DNA of 64,000 bases from Terrimonas_B sp041743125 (GTDB lineage: Bacteria; Bacteroidota; Bacteroidia; Chitinophagales; Chitinophagaceae). Below are positions 41,902 through 51,383 of the stretch, one piece after another. A model generated the notes under the pieces. That model was not told the DNA's origin and made no database searches. It was given only the letters and a program-made list of their open reading frames with translations. Location: positions 20,311 through 84,310 of the forward strand of contig JBGTNK010000263.1 in assembly GCA_041743125.1 (NCBI GenBank), in the 5' to 3' direction. The translations under genes and the position numbers were made by a program. Numbering within the stretch: the first letter of the stretch is position 1; each line of letters starts with the position of its first letter.

Positions 41902-42435
41902 TTAATTGACTGATACCACCTGTTGGGCAGGTTTGTCATAATCCAGCTTCCTGCCAACATGAGTTTCTACAATGCCGGGCCAGTTCTTATCAGCCTTAGC
42001 TGTATTTCCTTTAAGGTCTTTATTGAAAAGATCATAAGCTTCACGTGTATGCTGGAGAATCAGGCGACCATCTTCTACCTGGTATATAGTTGGATCTACC
42101 GGTCTTAATTTACCGATGCTCACAGCATACCCGCAAAATGCTCCATACTGCGGTGCATATTTTTTTGGTTCTTTTTTAAATAATTCTGCATGCTCTGCTG
42201 AAACAAACCAATAAGTGGCTCCTTCGAATTGAGCAGAATATTGTTCAATCCCCATCACTGGTTTGTTGTCTGTAAAATAAGCTACGGGATCATATCCTTC
42301 TATGATCACCGCTTTATCATTCAGGTTTACGAGGAAACCATCCGTTGCCTTAAAAACGGGTTCCTTAATAAAAAGATACCAGGCGGCAAAGGCCAGACCT
42401 GCTACCAGCAAGGACAATAGAAAAATCTTTTTCAT
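41902..42435 (-). CDS. Exported protein with one YHS domain
   Basis: The 177-residue protein has an N-terminal membrane helix (MKKIFLLSLLVAGLAFAAW) and a YHS domain (EGYDPVAYFTDNKPVMGIEQ, YWFVSAEHAELFKKEPKKY, YGAFCGYAVSIG) followed by the same C-terminal extension seen after each YHS unit of the neighbour (GRLILQHTREAY, DKNWPGI). It shares its layout with the double-YHS gene 141 bases downstream, so the two look like paralogues produced by local duplication. A functional link to metal binding is inferred from the family. Confidence 0.85.
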   Translation of the reverse strand: MKKIFLLSLLVAGLAFAAWYLFIKEPVFKATDGFLVNLNDKAVIIEGYDPVAYFTDNKPVMGIEQYSAQFEGATYWFVSAEHAELFKKEPKKYAPQYGAFCGYAVSIGKLRPVDPTIYQVEDGRLILQHTREAYDLFNKDLKGNTAKADKNWPGIVETHVGRKLDYDKPAQQVVSVN

Positions 42436-42630
42436 AATTTTTTAGCGGTAAAGAAAGCACTGCTTTTAATAAAATAGTGTCTTTCAATTTACAAAAAGGG
42501 TAAGTAAATAAATATTTTTATTGGCGTGGGAAAACTAAGGAGCTAAAACACTACATTCAACCCATTCTTATACGGATGATTGTTAATAGCAGATATAAAA
42601 TTGCAAATAATAAAAAAGCCAGAAGAAATA

Positions 42631-44478
42631 TCAGTTTACTGATACAAAATCGGGTCGCCTGATAATATCCTGGTTATATTTAAACCGGATATTCGTATTC
42701 ACTTCTACTCTCCAGCTCTCATTACGAAAATTTTTCCTGGGAAAATACATGCCCCGGAATTCGGTGGTACCGAATATCAGGCTTTCATTACGGATACGAA
42801 GGCCACCCCCTAACGCGGCATATAGCTCAGGTTTGAATATATTATGTGTTTTTAAATTAAGATAAGCCGCATGTCCGAAAACAAAAGGAGCAAACCTGAA
42901 AAAAAATACTGACCATGGGCTAAAAAAAACGGATTCCCCTTTTATTGTAAAACGCAAATTGCCACTGGCTGTGTCACTCCTTAATTCCCGAAGGCCAAAT
43001 TCGCTGTCGAGCCGTACAGGTTCATTTAATAAACTATTGAACTGCCGGGTGGCACTTCCCCTGAAAAAAAAGCGTTGTTTCCATTTCTTGTTGACATGAT
43101 GAAGACGGCTAAAATAATCAACACTTGCCAGCAAGTCGATATCCTCTATTTTATTCTTATAGAAAAAACTGCCGGCCCGAAAAGTGTAATTGAAATAATG
43201 CAGATTACCCGTAAAATAATACCGCTGAAAATTGAGACCGGCAAATAGCCTTTCCCGACCTTCCTTTTTTGTAATCCCTGCGGTAAATGCGCCTTCCATA
43301 CCTTCAGGTACATCCTCATTTCTTCCAAAACCATACACATATTGCGTTTTATAAAAATCCTGCCTGAAAATTGAAAAAGATCCCAATACAGCTTTCAGAT
43401 CAGCATACCTATAATTATACATGGTGGTATATTTGAAAGGCTTCTCCTTAAAATTTTGCTGTACTACCCTTAAACCAATTAAGCGGCGCAACCTGGTCTT
43501 TTCAGAAAAATTATCCTCCCTTGCGGCATCAATGTTTAGTGCAAGCCAGGCGTCAACTATATTATATTTATATTTTAAATCCGCCAGGTAAACAGAGTCT
43601 TTATTGTAAAAATTTTGGGATTGATGCCATTCCAGTTCAGACCCATAGGTCCACCGCATGTACCGGTTGACCATGGGCCTGATCAACCGCAGGTAGGTTA
43701 CTCTTTCTTCCCGCTTTCCATTATTGATAGTCTTATCAAAATTTGTAAACCCGGTTTCCCCGTTAATAAAGGAACCCAGTATATTTCTTTTTATAAAATC
43801 AAAGCCATAACCAAATTTCTCCGCCCTTTCTATATCAATAAGACTTTGCACCCGCACCCTGTCTCCATAGCCTGCAAAATTATCTTCCCGTAAAGAAAAT
43901 GAACCGCTTTCCGTATTATGCATCCGGAATTTTCCTCCAATGGAGAGAACATCATTTGTTGTAACCACTATATCCACAGAATCTCTGCTTCCTTTTACCG
44001 GCACCGCCCTGATGTTTGCATCCCGTGTAAAAGGAAGATCACGGAGATGTCGTTCATTATCTCCCAGAATGCTGGGCACTAGTTTCTGATTGGTGGAAAA
44101 AAAGAGGTTATTTCGGATCACAAAGTCCCTCGTTCTGTGGTGAAGGGCATTGGAAATTTTTCTAAGCCTTCTCTTAATTTTTTTTGTACTATCTGGTTTA
44201 GTTGAACCAAATTCCAAAACGTCAATATTAATATTCCGGATAATCCGGCCCTTATATCGTTGAAAAGGTTTGTCCGTCCGCAAGAGGACCCGCACATTTT
44301 CGGTTGCTGAATCGGATAATAAATTTTGAGCAAGTTTACCAATAATTCCCTTTTGCCTTAATATAATACTGTCGAGGGATAATTTTTTTCCTGTATCTAT
44401 CTGCGCATAAAGGGACATGCCCGGGTAGAATACAACAGCCAGGAAAAAAAAATGATAAAAAGATTTGAATCTTTGCAT
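42631..44478 (-). CDS. BamA/Omp85-like outer-membrane barrel protein
   Basis: The 615-residue protein has a signal peptide (FYHFFFLAVVFYPGMSLYAQ) and a POTRA-like N-terminal part (FQRYKGRIIRNINIDVLEFG) followed by a region with RDSVDIVVTTNDVLSIGG. A beta-barrel follows with a C-terminal strand NIRFKYNQDIIRRPDF. It is a non-canonical Omp85-type protein of the kind common in Bacteroidota. Start ATG 44478 is chosen from MQRFKS; an upstream in-frame ATG at 44511 gives an odd N-terminus. It is divergent from a second barrel gene at 44924, with a palindrome between them. Confidence 0.78.
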   Translation of the reverse strand: MQRFKSFYHFFFLAVVFYPGMSLYAQIDTGKKLSLDSIILRQKGIIGKLAQNLLSDSATENVRVLLRTDKPFQRYKGRIIRNINIDVLEFGSTKPDSTKKIKRRLRKISNALHHRTRDFVIRNNLFFSTNQKLVPSILGDNERHLRDLPFTRDANIRAVPVKGSRDSVDIVVTTNDVLSIGGKFRMHNTESGSFSLREDNFAGYGDRVRVQSLIDIERAEKFGYGFDFIKRNILGSFINGETGFTNFDKTINNGKREERVTYLRLIRPMVNRYMRWTYGSELEWHQSQNFYNKDSVYLADLKYKYNIVDAWLALNIDAAREDNFSEKTRLRRLIGLRVVQQNFKEKPFKYTTMYNYRYADLKAVLGSFSIFRQDFYKTQYVYGFGRNEDVPEGMEGAFTAGITKKEGRERLFAGLNFQRYYFTGNLHYFNYTFRAGSFFYKNKIEDIDLLASVDYFSRLHHVNKKWKQRFFFRGSATRQFNSLLNEPVRLDSEFGLRELRSDTASGNLRFTIKGESVFFSPWSVFFFRFAPFVFGHAAYLNLKTHNIFKPELYAALGGGLRIRNESLIFGTTEFRGMYFPRKNFRNESWRVEVNTNIRFKYNQDIIRRPDFVSVN

Positions 44479-44923
44479 GAATGGCTGTTTATTTTTTGAA
44501 CTGCAAAGCAAATGCCTGTTTACTACTAAGGAATATACTGACTTAAAGGATAACGGGTAAATTACTTTACTACATTTTACAATTGTTGCAGGTTATAATA
44601 ACCAACAACCTCCGGATTGATAACCATTTTTAATATAAGGATAGACAAGAAACTATCCATCCTGAAAATAAAACAATGTATTTTAAACCGACTGTTCAAT
44701 TTCAAATTAGCCACCCATTTCTTAAACCTCCTCTATTTTTAGCAATAAAATTAGTGGCAATAAAACAGTTGTTCCCTGCAAATCCCTAACCGGCTATAAT
44801 TAGCACGACATTTGTTTAAATTGCCATGCTTACTCCAGCCACATACCTGTTCGCCATAAAAATTGTAACTTAAATTGATAAAACAGGAAGGTGGTGTTAT
44901 GGGTAACCAATAAACAACATCAG
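44479..44923. other. Divergent intergenic region
   Basis: This 445-base region separates two outward-reading barrel genes. It holds the perfect palindrome GGTTATAATAACC at 44591-44603, embedded in TTGTTG/CAACAA-type flanks, which could be an operator. No RNA or ORF is seen. Confidence 0.4.
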
Positions 44924-47476
44924 ATGAAATTATTCCGGTATCTTTTATTAATTATTCCTGTAGCGGATTGTTTTGCCCAGCCTGGCAGTGATTCTATATC
45001 AATAGCTGGTTCTTCCGACTTCAAGATCAGTAATGCCCGGTCGTTCTGGATGGGTTCTAATTACAGGAAGGAATGGACAACCCCTATCCGGGTTCCGGTT
45101 GTCAACCTGGCTACCGAAAAAGGCGGTCTTAAACCTGAAAAAAAGGGCGGTGGCAAACAGACCCGTTCCCTTCGCATGGTAGATCCGCAAGGCACAGAAT
45201 ATAATTTCCGTTCTATTCAAAAATTTATCACAAGCAAAACTTTGCCCGGTGACCTGCAAAGTGAAGCTGCGAAAGACCTGGTAGCGGATGGCATTTCGGC
45301 TTCTTATCCATATTCTGCCTTATCCATTCCTCTCCTGGCCGAAGCAGCCGGTGTACCCTATCTGAAAGTGAAACTATTTTATATTCCGGATGATCCCCGA
45401 TTAGGAGAGTTTCGGAAAGAGTTTGGTAATCTGCTTGCCTATTTGGAGGAAAAAATTCCCGATACGGTACAGAAAGGATATGATACCGAAGATGTGGTAA
45501 AAAAGTTACAGGAGGATAATGACAATTCTGTTGATCAGCAAGCCTTACTTCGGGCCAGGATCCTGGATATGTTTGTAATGGACTTTGACCGACATGAAGG
45601 ACAATGGGAATGGGGTGCCATTGACAAAGAAAAAGGTAAATTGTTTTATCCCATTCCAAAAGACAGGGACCAGGCTTTCTACGTAAACCAGGGCGTGGTT
45701 CCCCATATTGCACAATGGCCTTGGTTGGTTCCACAATTGGAAGGGCTGAAACCCCAGACAAAAAATATCAATCGTTTTAATTTTGCCGCCAGAAACTTAG
45801 ACCGATTTTTCTTGAACGGGCTCAATGAACAGGACTGGAAATCCGCTGTCGATAAATTTATTTCTCAAATGACGGACAGCGTTTTTGAAAATGCAATGGC
45901 GCAGCAACCCAAAGAAATAAGACATTTCTCGGCGAACAAGATCATTAGTATTTTAAAACAAAGACGTAACTACCTGGGCAGGGAAGTAATGGAATATTAC
46001 CGCTTCCTGGGAGAAAAGGTTGATGTGCTGGCCAGCAATAAAACTGAAGTATTTGATATTACCCGCCGTGAGGATGGTTCTGTATTTTTAAAAGTTTATA
46101 AATTGGATAAAGCCGGGGATAGCTCTATCAAGATGTATGAAAGAACTTTTGATCCGCAGGTTACAGAAGAGATCAGGTTGTATGGTTTTGGCGGGGATGA
46201 CAAATTCATCGTTAATGGAAGTAATGATAAAATAAAGATCAGGTTGATTGGTGGAAAAGGAAAAGATGAATTCCAAAATTCTGCCTCATCAGGTGATGGC
46301 GTCATTGTGTATGATGAAAAGCGGGGAAATAATATTTTATCCGGGCCATTTAAAAATAAAATGGCCAACGATTCTATCGTCAATTCTTATGACCCCTTAT
46401 ATTATAAGTATAACCAAATTATTCCCTTTGTTTCTGTTGGGTATAACCCGGACGACGGTATTTACCTCGGCGGATACATGAAGATCATTCGCCATGGCTT
46501 TCGGAAAACACCCTATAAGAACAGCCATACTATCACACTTAACCATGCATTGGCAAGTAAAGCTTTTAACTTCAGCTATAATGCGGAATTTATCAGCGTC
46601 TTTGGTAGAAATTCTGATCTCTTATTTGAAACAGATATTAATTCACCTACCATCACCAACTTTTTTGGTTATGGTAATGCCACCATTTACGATAAATCAA
46701 AACCCGGGAAATTCAGGTATTACCGTACCCGTTACAGATTAGGGGATATTTCACTGTTACTCCGGAAAAATTTTTCTGAAAAAGTGATCATGACATTGGG
46801 CCCAACATTCCAGTTTTATGATATGGATTCAACTGACAAAAATAACAGGGGACGTTTTATTGTACAATCAGTATCATCCAGTGGAATCGATCCGTCAACT
46901 GCCTTTGCCAAGCAATCCTATTTTGGTGGCCAGTTTACGTTAACTACCGATACCCGGGATAATGCAATCATTCCACAGAAAGGAATTTACTGGCATACAT
47001 CCGTCCGCCATCTCTCAGGACTGAAGGATAATAAATACCAGGTAACACAACTTAATTCGGGTATTAGTATCTATTTATCACTGGTAAAAAATATCCTCAT
47101 ATTGGCCAACCGCACAGGTGGTGGTCATAACTTTGGCGATTTTGAATTTTACCAGGCCCAATACCTGGGCAGCGAAGATAACCTGCGCGGATATCGTAAG
47201 AACCGTTTTGCCGGCCATTCTAAAATTTACAATAACCTTGAGCTAAGACTCCGGTTAACTAATTTCAAAACCTACTTATTTCCCGGTTCATTGGGATTAT
47301 TGGCCTTTTATGATACCGGCCGTATATGGTCTGACACCGACGCCAGTACAAAATGGCTTAGTGGATATGGAGCTGGATTTTGGATATCTCCACTACGAAG
47401 ACTTGTTCTCACATTTACCTATGCCGCCTCTGAAGAAGATAAATTACCATTGGTGGGTATAGGATGGAAATTTTAA
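44924..47476 (+). CDS. Periplasmic domain with DxDRH motif fused to an Omp85/BamA-like outer-membrane barrel
   Basis: The 850-residue protein has a signal peptide (YLLLIIPVADCFAQ). The first 450 residues form a soluble domain with MFVMDFDRHEGQW (Asp220, Asp222, Arg223, His224) and, 25 residues on, IPKDRDQAFY (Asp247, Asp249), an arrangement that recalls the catalytic and metal-binding loops of CotH, HipA or FAM20-type kinases. The C-terminal half is an Omp85/BamA-like barrel with LGSEDNLRGYRKNRFAGHSK and a last strand ending in KF. Kinase activity is a hypothesis; the barrel assignment is firm. The start at ATG 44924 is preferred over GTG 44891 because it begins the signal peptide. Confidence 0.82.
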   Translation: MKLFRYLLLIIPVADCFAQPGSDSISIAGSSDFKISNARSFWMGSNYRKEWTTPIRVPVVNLATEKGGLKPEKKGGGKQTRSLRMVDPQGTEYNFRSIQKFITSKTLPGDLQSEAAKDLVADGISASYPYSALSIPLLAEAAGVPYLKVKLFYIPDDPRLGEFRKEFGNLLAYLEEKIPDTVQKGYDTEDVVKKLQEDNDNSVDQQALLRARILDMFVMDFDRHEGQWEWGAIDKEKGKLFYPIPKDRDQAFYVNQGVVPHIAQWPWLVPQLEGLKPQTKNINRFNFAARNLDRFFLNGLNEQDWKSAVDKFISQMTDSVFENAMAQQPKEIRHFSANKIISILKQRRNYLGREVMEYYRFLGEKVDVLASNKTEVFDITRREDGSVFLKVYKLDKAGDSSIKMYERTFDPQVTEEIRLYGFGGDDKFIVNGSNDKIKIRLIGGKGKDEFQNSASSGDGVIVYDEKRGNNILSGPFKNKMANDSIVNSYDPLYYKYNQIIPFVSVGYNPDDGIYLGGYMKIIRHGFRKTPYKNSHTITLNHALASKAFNFSYNAEFISVFGRNSDLLFETDINSPTITNFFGYGNATIYDKSKPGKFRYYRTRYRLGDISLLLRKNFSEKVIMTLGPTFQFYDMDSTDKNNRGRFIVQSVSSSGIDPSTAFAKQSYFGGQFTLTTDTRDNAIIPQKGIYWHTSVRHLSGLKDNKYQVTQLNSGISIYLSLVKNILILANRTGGGHNFGDFEFYQAQYLGSEDNLRGYRKNRFAGHSKIYNNLELRLRLTNFKTYLFPGSLGLLAFYDTGRIWSDTDASTKWLSGYGAGFWISPLRRLVLTFTYAASEEDKLPLVGIGWKF

Positions 47477-47661
47477 TCCGATCATTTACAAATTATTGAA
47501 ATCATTTGGTTCATTTATAAATATTCAGTTTTTTCTGTTATCGTCTTCCCGCAAATAATTAAATACCTGGATCAGCAAAAACAAAGTAGGCTACCCGACA
47601 ACCAGATCTGTTAGTTAATCGTAAATTTAGTAGAATCTCATCTGTAGGTAATACATGCTAT

Positions 47662-50274
47662 TTGCGAATAAGACTAATGATATGGTTTGTTTTCATGTCC
47701 ATCTCATATAAAGCCTTTTCAGGCCATATAAGCGGTGGTGAAATGCTATATACTTTTGTGAAGGTATCCAACGGGGAATACACATATGATGTTACTCTTA
47801 AATTATACCGCATTTGTGAGGGTGGCAGAGAAATCAATAACAGCACGATTATATCCGTATTTAACAGGGAAACCTATGCCGGCATTAAAGACGTAAATGT
47901 TTCCCTCGCTTTTAAAAGAATTCTGAGTTTATCTCAATTTGATCCCTGCATTTTAAATCCTCCCGCGGTATGTTACGAGGTAGGATATTTTAATACCACT
48001 ATTACTCTCCCGGGAAATATAGAAGGATATATATTAAGCAGCCAGGTAATTTACAGGGTGCAGGGGATAAATAATCTTCAACCGGGTTATGGGAATATAG
48101 GCGCCACTTATACTGTAGAAATTCCGGGAACGCAACATGCTATAAATGGCCCAACAAACAGCAGCGCCACATTTACAGGAAATGACCTGGTATTGGTGTG
48201 TGCCAATCATCCCCTTAGTTACAGTTTTGCAGCACAGGATGCAGATGGAGATAAATTACAATATCGTTTTTGTGAGGCCTTTAAAACCGGAACTATTGCG
48301 GATGCTGAGAATATAAACCCACCTACTGCGCCACCCTATTTAACAGTACCCTATGGAAACGGATATAATTCCATCTCCCCACTGGGACAAAGAATAACGA
48401 TTAATTCATCTACAGGACTGATAACCGGCATAGCGCCGGTGGAAGGAATCTATATAGTTACCGTTTGTGTAGATGAAATAAGGAATGGAAAACTTATTGC
48501 GACACAGCGTAAAGACCTACAAATAAAAATTACGGGTTGTGAATCAGCCTCGGCGGTATTACCACCCGAATACCTTCTTTGTAGTACTACATCAACATTA
48601 TCACTTTCAAACCTGGTACAAAACAATTTGATCCGTACGCAATATTGGGAAATTACTGACAAGGAAAACAATCTTGCTTTTTCATCCACCCTGAGATCAC
48701 CGGAATATACTTTTCCCGACACAGGAATATACTTTGTTAAGTTGGTCATCAACCAGGGACAATCCTGTTCCGATAGCACCGTTGCCTTAGCCCGGGTATA
48801 TCCGGGTACGAAAGCGGGATTTTCAAACAGGGGAGTTTGCATAGAACAACCTTCCTTTTTTACCGATGCTTCAATAACAAAATATGGATCCATCCAATCC
48901 TGGAACTGGAATTTTGGAGACCCATCATCCACCCCGGATACTAGTGGTCAGCAACACCCATCCTACCAGTATAATTCACCCGGTACCCGGTTGGTAACCT
49001 TAAAAGTTACCACATCAAAAGGATGCGTGGATACTGCGAGCAGGATATTGACCATAACAGATAAACCACCCTTACAATTAGCATTTAAAGATACCCTGAT
49101 CTGCAAAGGAGATACCCTGCGGATGCGTGCAGATGCGCCTGGAATATACGAATGGACGCCGGCAGCTTTTTTATCCGATCAATCCTCCTCATCTCCTTCT
49201 GTATTTCCAGCCAGCACAACCACCTACTATGCTTTTCTTACTGATGAAGGATGCCGGAATATGGATTCAGTTGTGGTGAGGGTAACAGATTCGGTGCAAT
49301 TAAGAGTAATGAAGGATACCATTATTTGTCAAAATGATTTTGTTCAATTTTCTATCAACTCGGATGCATTAACTTATTCATGGACTCCCGCTCATTTATT
49401 TGGGGATCCTTCTGTAAAATCACCTTTCATAAAAGTACCCGCTTCAACCTCATTTACTGTAAATGCCATGACGGGTGGATGCAGTCAATCAAAAAATATC
49501 CACGTTACTACTTTGCCTTACCCTGAAATAAATGCCGGTAAAGACACAACCATATGCTATCATTCTTTTGTACAGTTAAAGGGTTTCAGCAGTGTACAAA
49601 AATTCAACTGGATGCCATCGCAAATTTTAATGGATGCAAATTCATTATCTCCTTCAGCAACCCTTGTACAAACCACTACATTTATTTTAACAGCCACTGA
49701 TCCGCAAGGTTGCCCTAAACCCATTACAGATACAGTAATTGTTTATGTATTACCGAAAGTGAATGCCTTTGCCGGCAATGATACTTCAGTAGTAATAAAT
49801 CAACCCCTGCAATTGGAAGCGAAGGGAGGGGGTTCTTATACCTGGTACCCACCTACCTACCTGACAAAACCGGATATATCTAATCCGGTTGCTCTCATCC
49901 CTTTTCCAACTAATAAAATTTCCTATACGGTAACAGTAAAAAATGAAGCAGGATGTACTGACACTTCAACCATGACCATCGCGGTATTTGAAGGGCCTCC
50001 TTCCGTTTTTATCCCAACTGCATTTACTCCTAATGCTGATGGCAAAAATGATCAATTGCGATTAATAAGTGCCGGCATTCAGCAGGTAGATTTTTTCCAG
50101 GTATTTAACAGGTGGGGACAATTAGTTTTTGCTACAACCACGCTTGACAAAGGATGGAATGGAAATTTCCAGGGTCAGCCCCAGGCAACCGGCTCCTATG
50201 TGTGGATGGTAAAAGGAAAAGATTATACAGGCAAACCCTTTTTTAAAAAAGGGTTGGTGACTCTTATCAGGTAA
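47662..50274 (+). CDS. Secreted PKD-type protein with CHU_C type IX secretion C-terminal domain
   Basis: The 870-residue protein has a signal peptide (MIWFVFMSISYKAFSG) and an N-terminal region that resembles Bacteroidota surface-protein repeats. A PKD-like domain (SWNWNFGDPSS and YNSPGTRLVTLKV, about residues 400-460) and several Ig-like repeats with a D-T-x-I-C pattern follow. The C-terminus is a CHU_C gliding-motility-type domain (PTAFTPNADGKNDQL, VFNRWGQLVFATT, GSYVWMVKGKD), the signal that directs type IX secretion type B proteins. It is probably a surface adhesin or structural protein. Start TTG 47662 gives a basic N-region; ATG 47677 is the alternative. Confidence 0.86.
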   Translation: MRIRLMIWFVFMSISYKAFSGHISGGEMLYTFVKVSNGEYTYDVTLKLYRICEGGREINNSTIISVFNRETYAGIKDVNVSLAFKRILSLSQFDPCILNPPAVCYEVGYFNTTITLPGNIEGYILSSQVIYRVQGINNLQPGYGNIGATYTVEIPGTQHAINGPTNSSATFTGNDLVLVCANHPLSYSFAAQDADGDKLQYRFCEAFKTGTIADAENINPPTAPPYLTVPYGNGYNSISPLGQRITINSSTGLITGIAPVEGIYIVTVCVDEIRNGKLIATQRKDLQIKITGCESASAVLPPEYLLCSTTSTLSLSNLVQNNLIRTQYWEITDKENNLAFSSTLRSPEYTFPDTGIYFVKLVINQGQSCSDSTVALARVYPGTKAGFSNRGVCIEQPSFFTDASITKYGSIQSWNWNFGDPSSTPDTSGQQHPSYQYNSPGTRLVTLKVTTSKGCVDTASRILTITDKPPLQLAFKDTLICKGDTLRMRADAPGIYEWTPAAFLSDQSSSSPSVFPASTTTYYAFLTDEGCRNMDSVVVRVTDSVQLRVMKDTIICQNDFVQFSINSDALTYSWTPAHLFGDPSVKSPFIKVPASTSFTVNAMTGGCSQSKNIHVTTLPYPEINAGKDTTICYHSFVQLKGFSSVQKFNWMPSQILMDANSLSPSATLVQTTTFILTATDPQGCPKPITDTVIVYVLPKVNAFAGNDTSVVINQPLQLEAKGGGSYTWYPPTYLTKPDISNPVALIPFPTNKISYTVTVKNEAGCTDTSTMTIAVFEGPPSVFIPTAFTPNADGKNDQLRLISAGIQQVDFFQVFNRWGQLVFATTTLDKGWNGNFQGQPQATGSYVWMVKGKDYTGKPFFKKGLVTLIR

Positions 50275-50372
50275 ATAGCCTTCTCTGCAATGCTGGTCTT
50301 ATTCAAACGATAAAAAAAATTGAAAAGAAGCAGATCTTCATTTGCTGAAACAAGAGAGAATAATTCCGGATT

Positions 50373-51197
50373 TTATTTTTGAGTTCTTACTTTCCTTTTC
50401 GGCCATCCCCATTTCAAAAATTCAGGAAAAGCTTTGCCCCAGGTATTGAAATTATGTTCGCCCTCTGGCATACCCATATAATGAATATCATTTTCCCGGT
50501 ATCCTTTTGCCCGTAATTCTTTTATCAGGTCCATGGTATCATCAATAGAGTCGATAATACCATTATTATTCCGGTCTGCTGTTTCATCCTTATTACCACA
50601 TTGAAAAAAGAATTTCATACCACGGTTATAATTCCCATTTTTTATTTCCTGGTGAATGATGCGGTGCAGGTTATCATCATAATTTTTATCTTCCTGGTCT
50701 AAGCTGCGCCACCAGAAGGAGCCTGAAAACAAACCGGCCTTTGAAAATTTTTCCGGATGATGGAAAACAATATCCATGGCCATCAAAGCCCCGAGAGAAA
50801 AACCGGCAAAAGCCCGCTCTTTAAATGTGATCATTTTGTATGTATCCCTTATAAAAGGAAGCAATTCCCGGAGCACAAACGACGAATAGAATCCTGCTTT
50901 CGCTCCCAAGCCTGAATAATCTGCCTGCGAAGCCACTCCATACTCCATTTTACGATAAGGCCCGGCATGGATAGCGGCACAAACTAAAGGAGATATTAAA
51001 TCCTCAGTATATAAATTTTGAAGAATGCCTGTAAGACCCAGCTCCGTCATATTCTGGCCGTCATTTATCAGCAGCAGGCTCATTTCGGAAAAATCGGAGA
51101 CATTTTTTGGTATGTAAAAATCAATTCTAACTTCTCTGCCAAGGAATACGGATAATATGGATCTGCTTTCTACATCAATACCGGACACATTTACCAT
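50373..51197 (-). CDS. Putative esterase (PF00756-type alpha/beta hydrolase)
   Basis: The 274-residue protein has the putative-esterase pattern with a Ser nucleophile in AFAGFSLGALMAMD, a likely Asp in the DETADRNNNGI segment, and the His in MPEGEHNFNTWGKAF. Residues DRNNNGIIDSIDD look like a calcium-binding loop. This family includes feruloyl and acyl esterases, siderophore esterases and other carboxylesterases. It is cytoplasmic by lack of a signal. It is divergent from the ATP-grasp gene at 51384, which starts an amidoligase run, and could trim or release its product. The start could also be ATG 51203 or 51227. Confidence 0.83.
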   Translation of the reverse strand: MVNVSGIDVESRSILSVFLGREVRIDFYIPKNVSDFSEMSLLLINDGQNMTELGLTGILQNLYTEDLISPLVCAAIHAGPYRKMEYGVASQADYSGLGAKAGFYSSFVLRELLPFIRDTYKMITFKERAFAGFSLGALMAMDIVFHHPEKFSKAGLFSGSFWWRSLDQEDKNYDDNLHRIIHQEIKNGNYNRGMKFFFQCGNKDETADRNNNGIIDSIDDTMDLIKELRAKGYRENDIHYMGMPEGEHNFNTWGKAFPEFLKWGWPKRKVRTQK

Positions 51198-51383
51198 CTG
51201 CATAATTTCAAAAATAAGAATATACACCGGAATAATAATTTAATCGTGCATTACATAGCTTGTTACCTATTTATTAATTTGTTTATGTGCTGTCGAAAAA
51301 ATAAATTTGATAATGGCTATACCATTTACCCGCCAGCCATTATCAAATAGCCAAAATCAATTTATAATTTCAAAAATTTGTTT

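Noticed and set aside
45228..45761. Long open frame (177 codons) on the minus strand under the DRH/Omp85 gene
   Set aside because: It lies wholly antisense to a well-supported gene, has Pro/Arg-rich composition and no motif, so it is a shadow frame.
48450..48932. 160-codon minus-strand frame inside the CHU_C protein gene
   Set aside because: Antisense to a clear secreted-protein gene with recognisable domains; its own composition gives no family.
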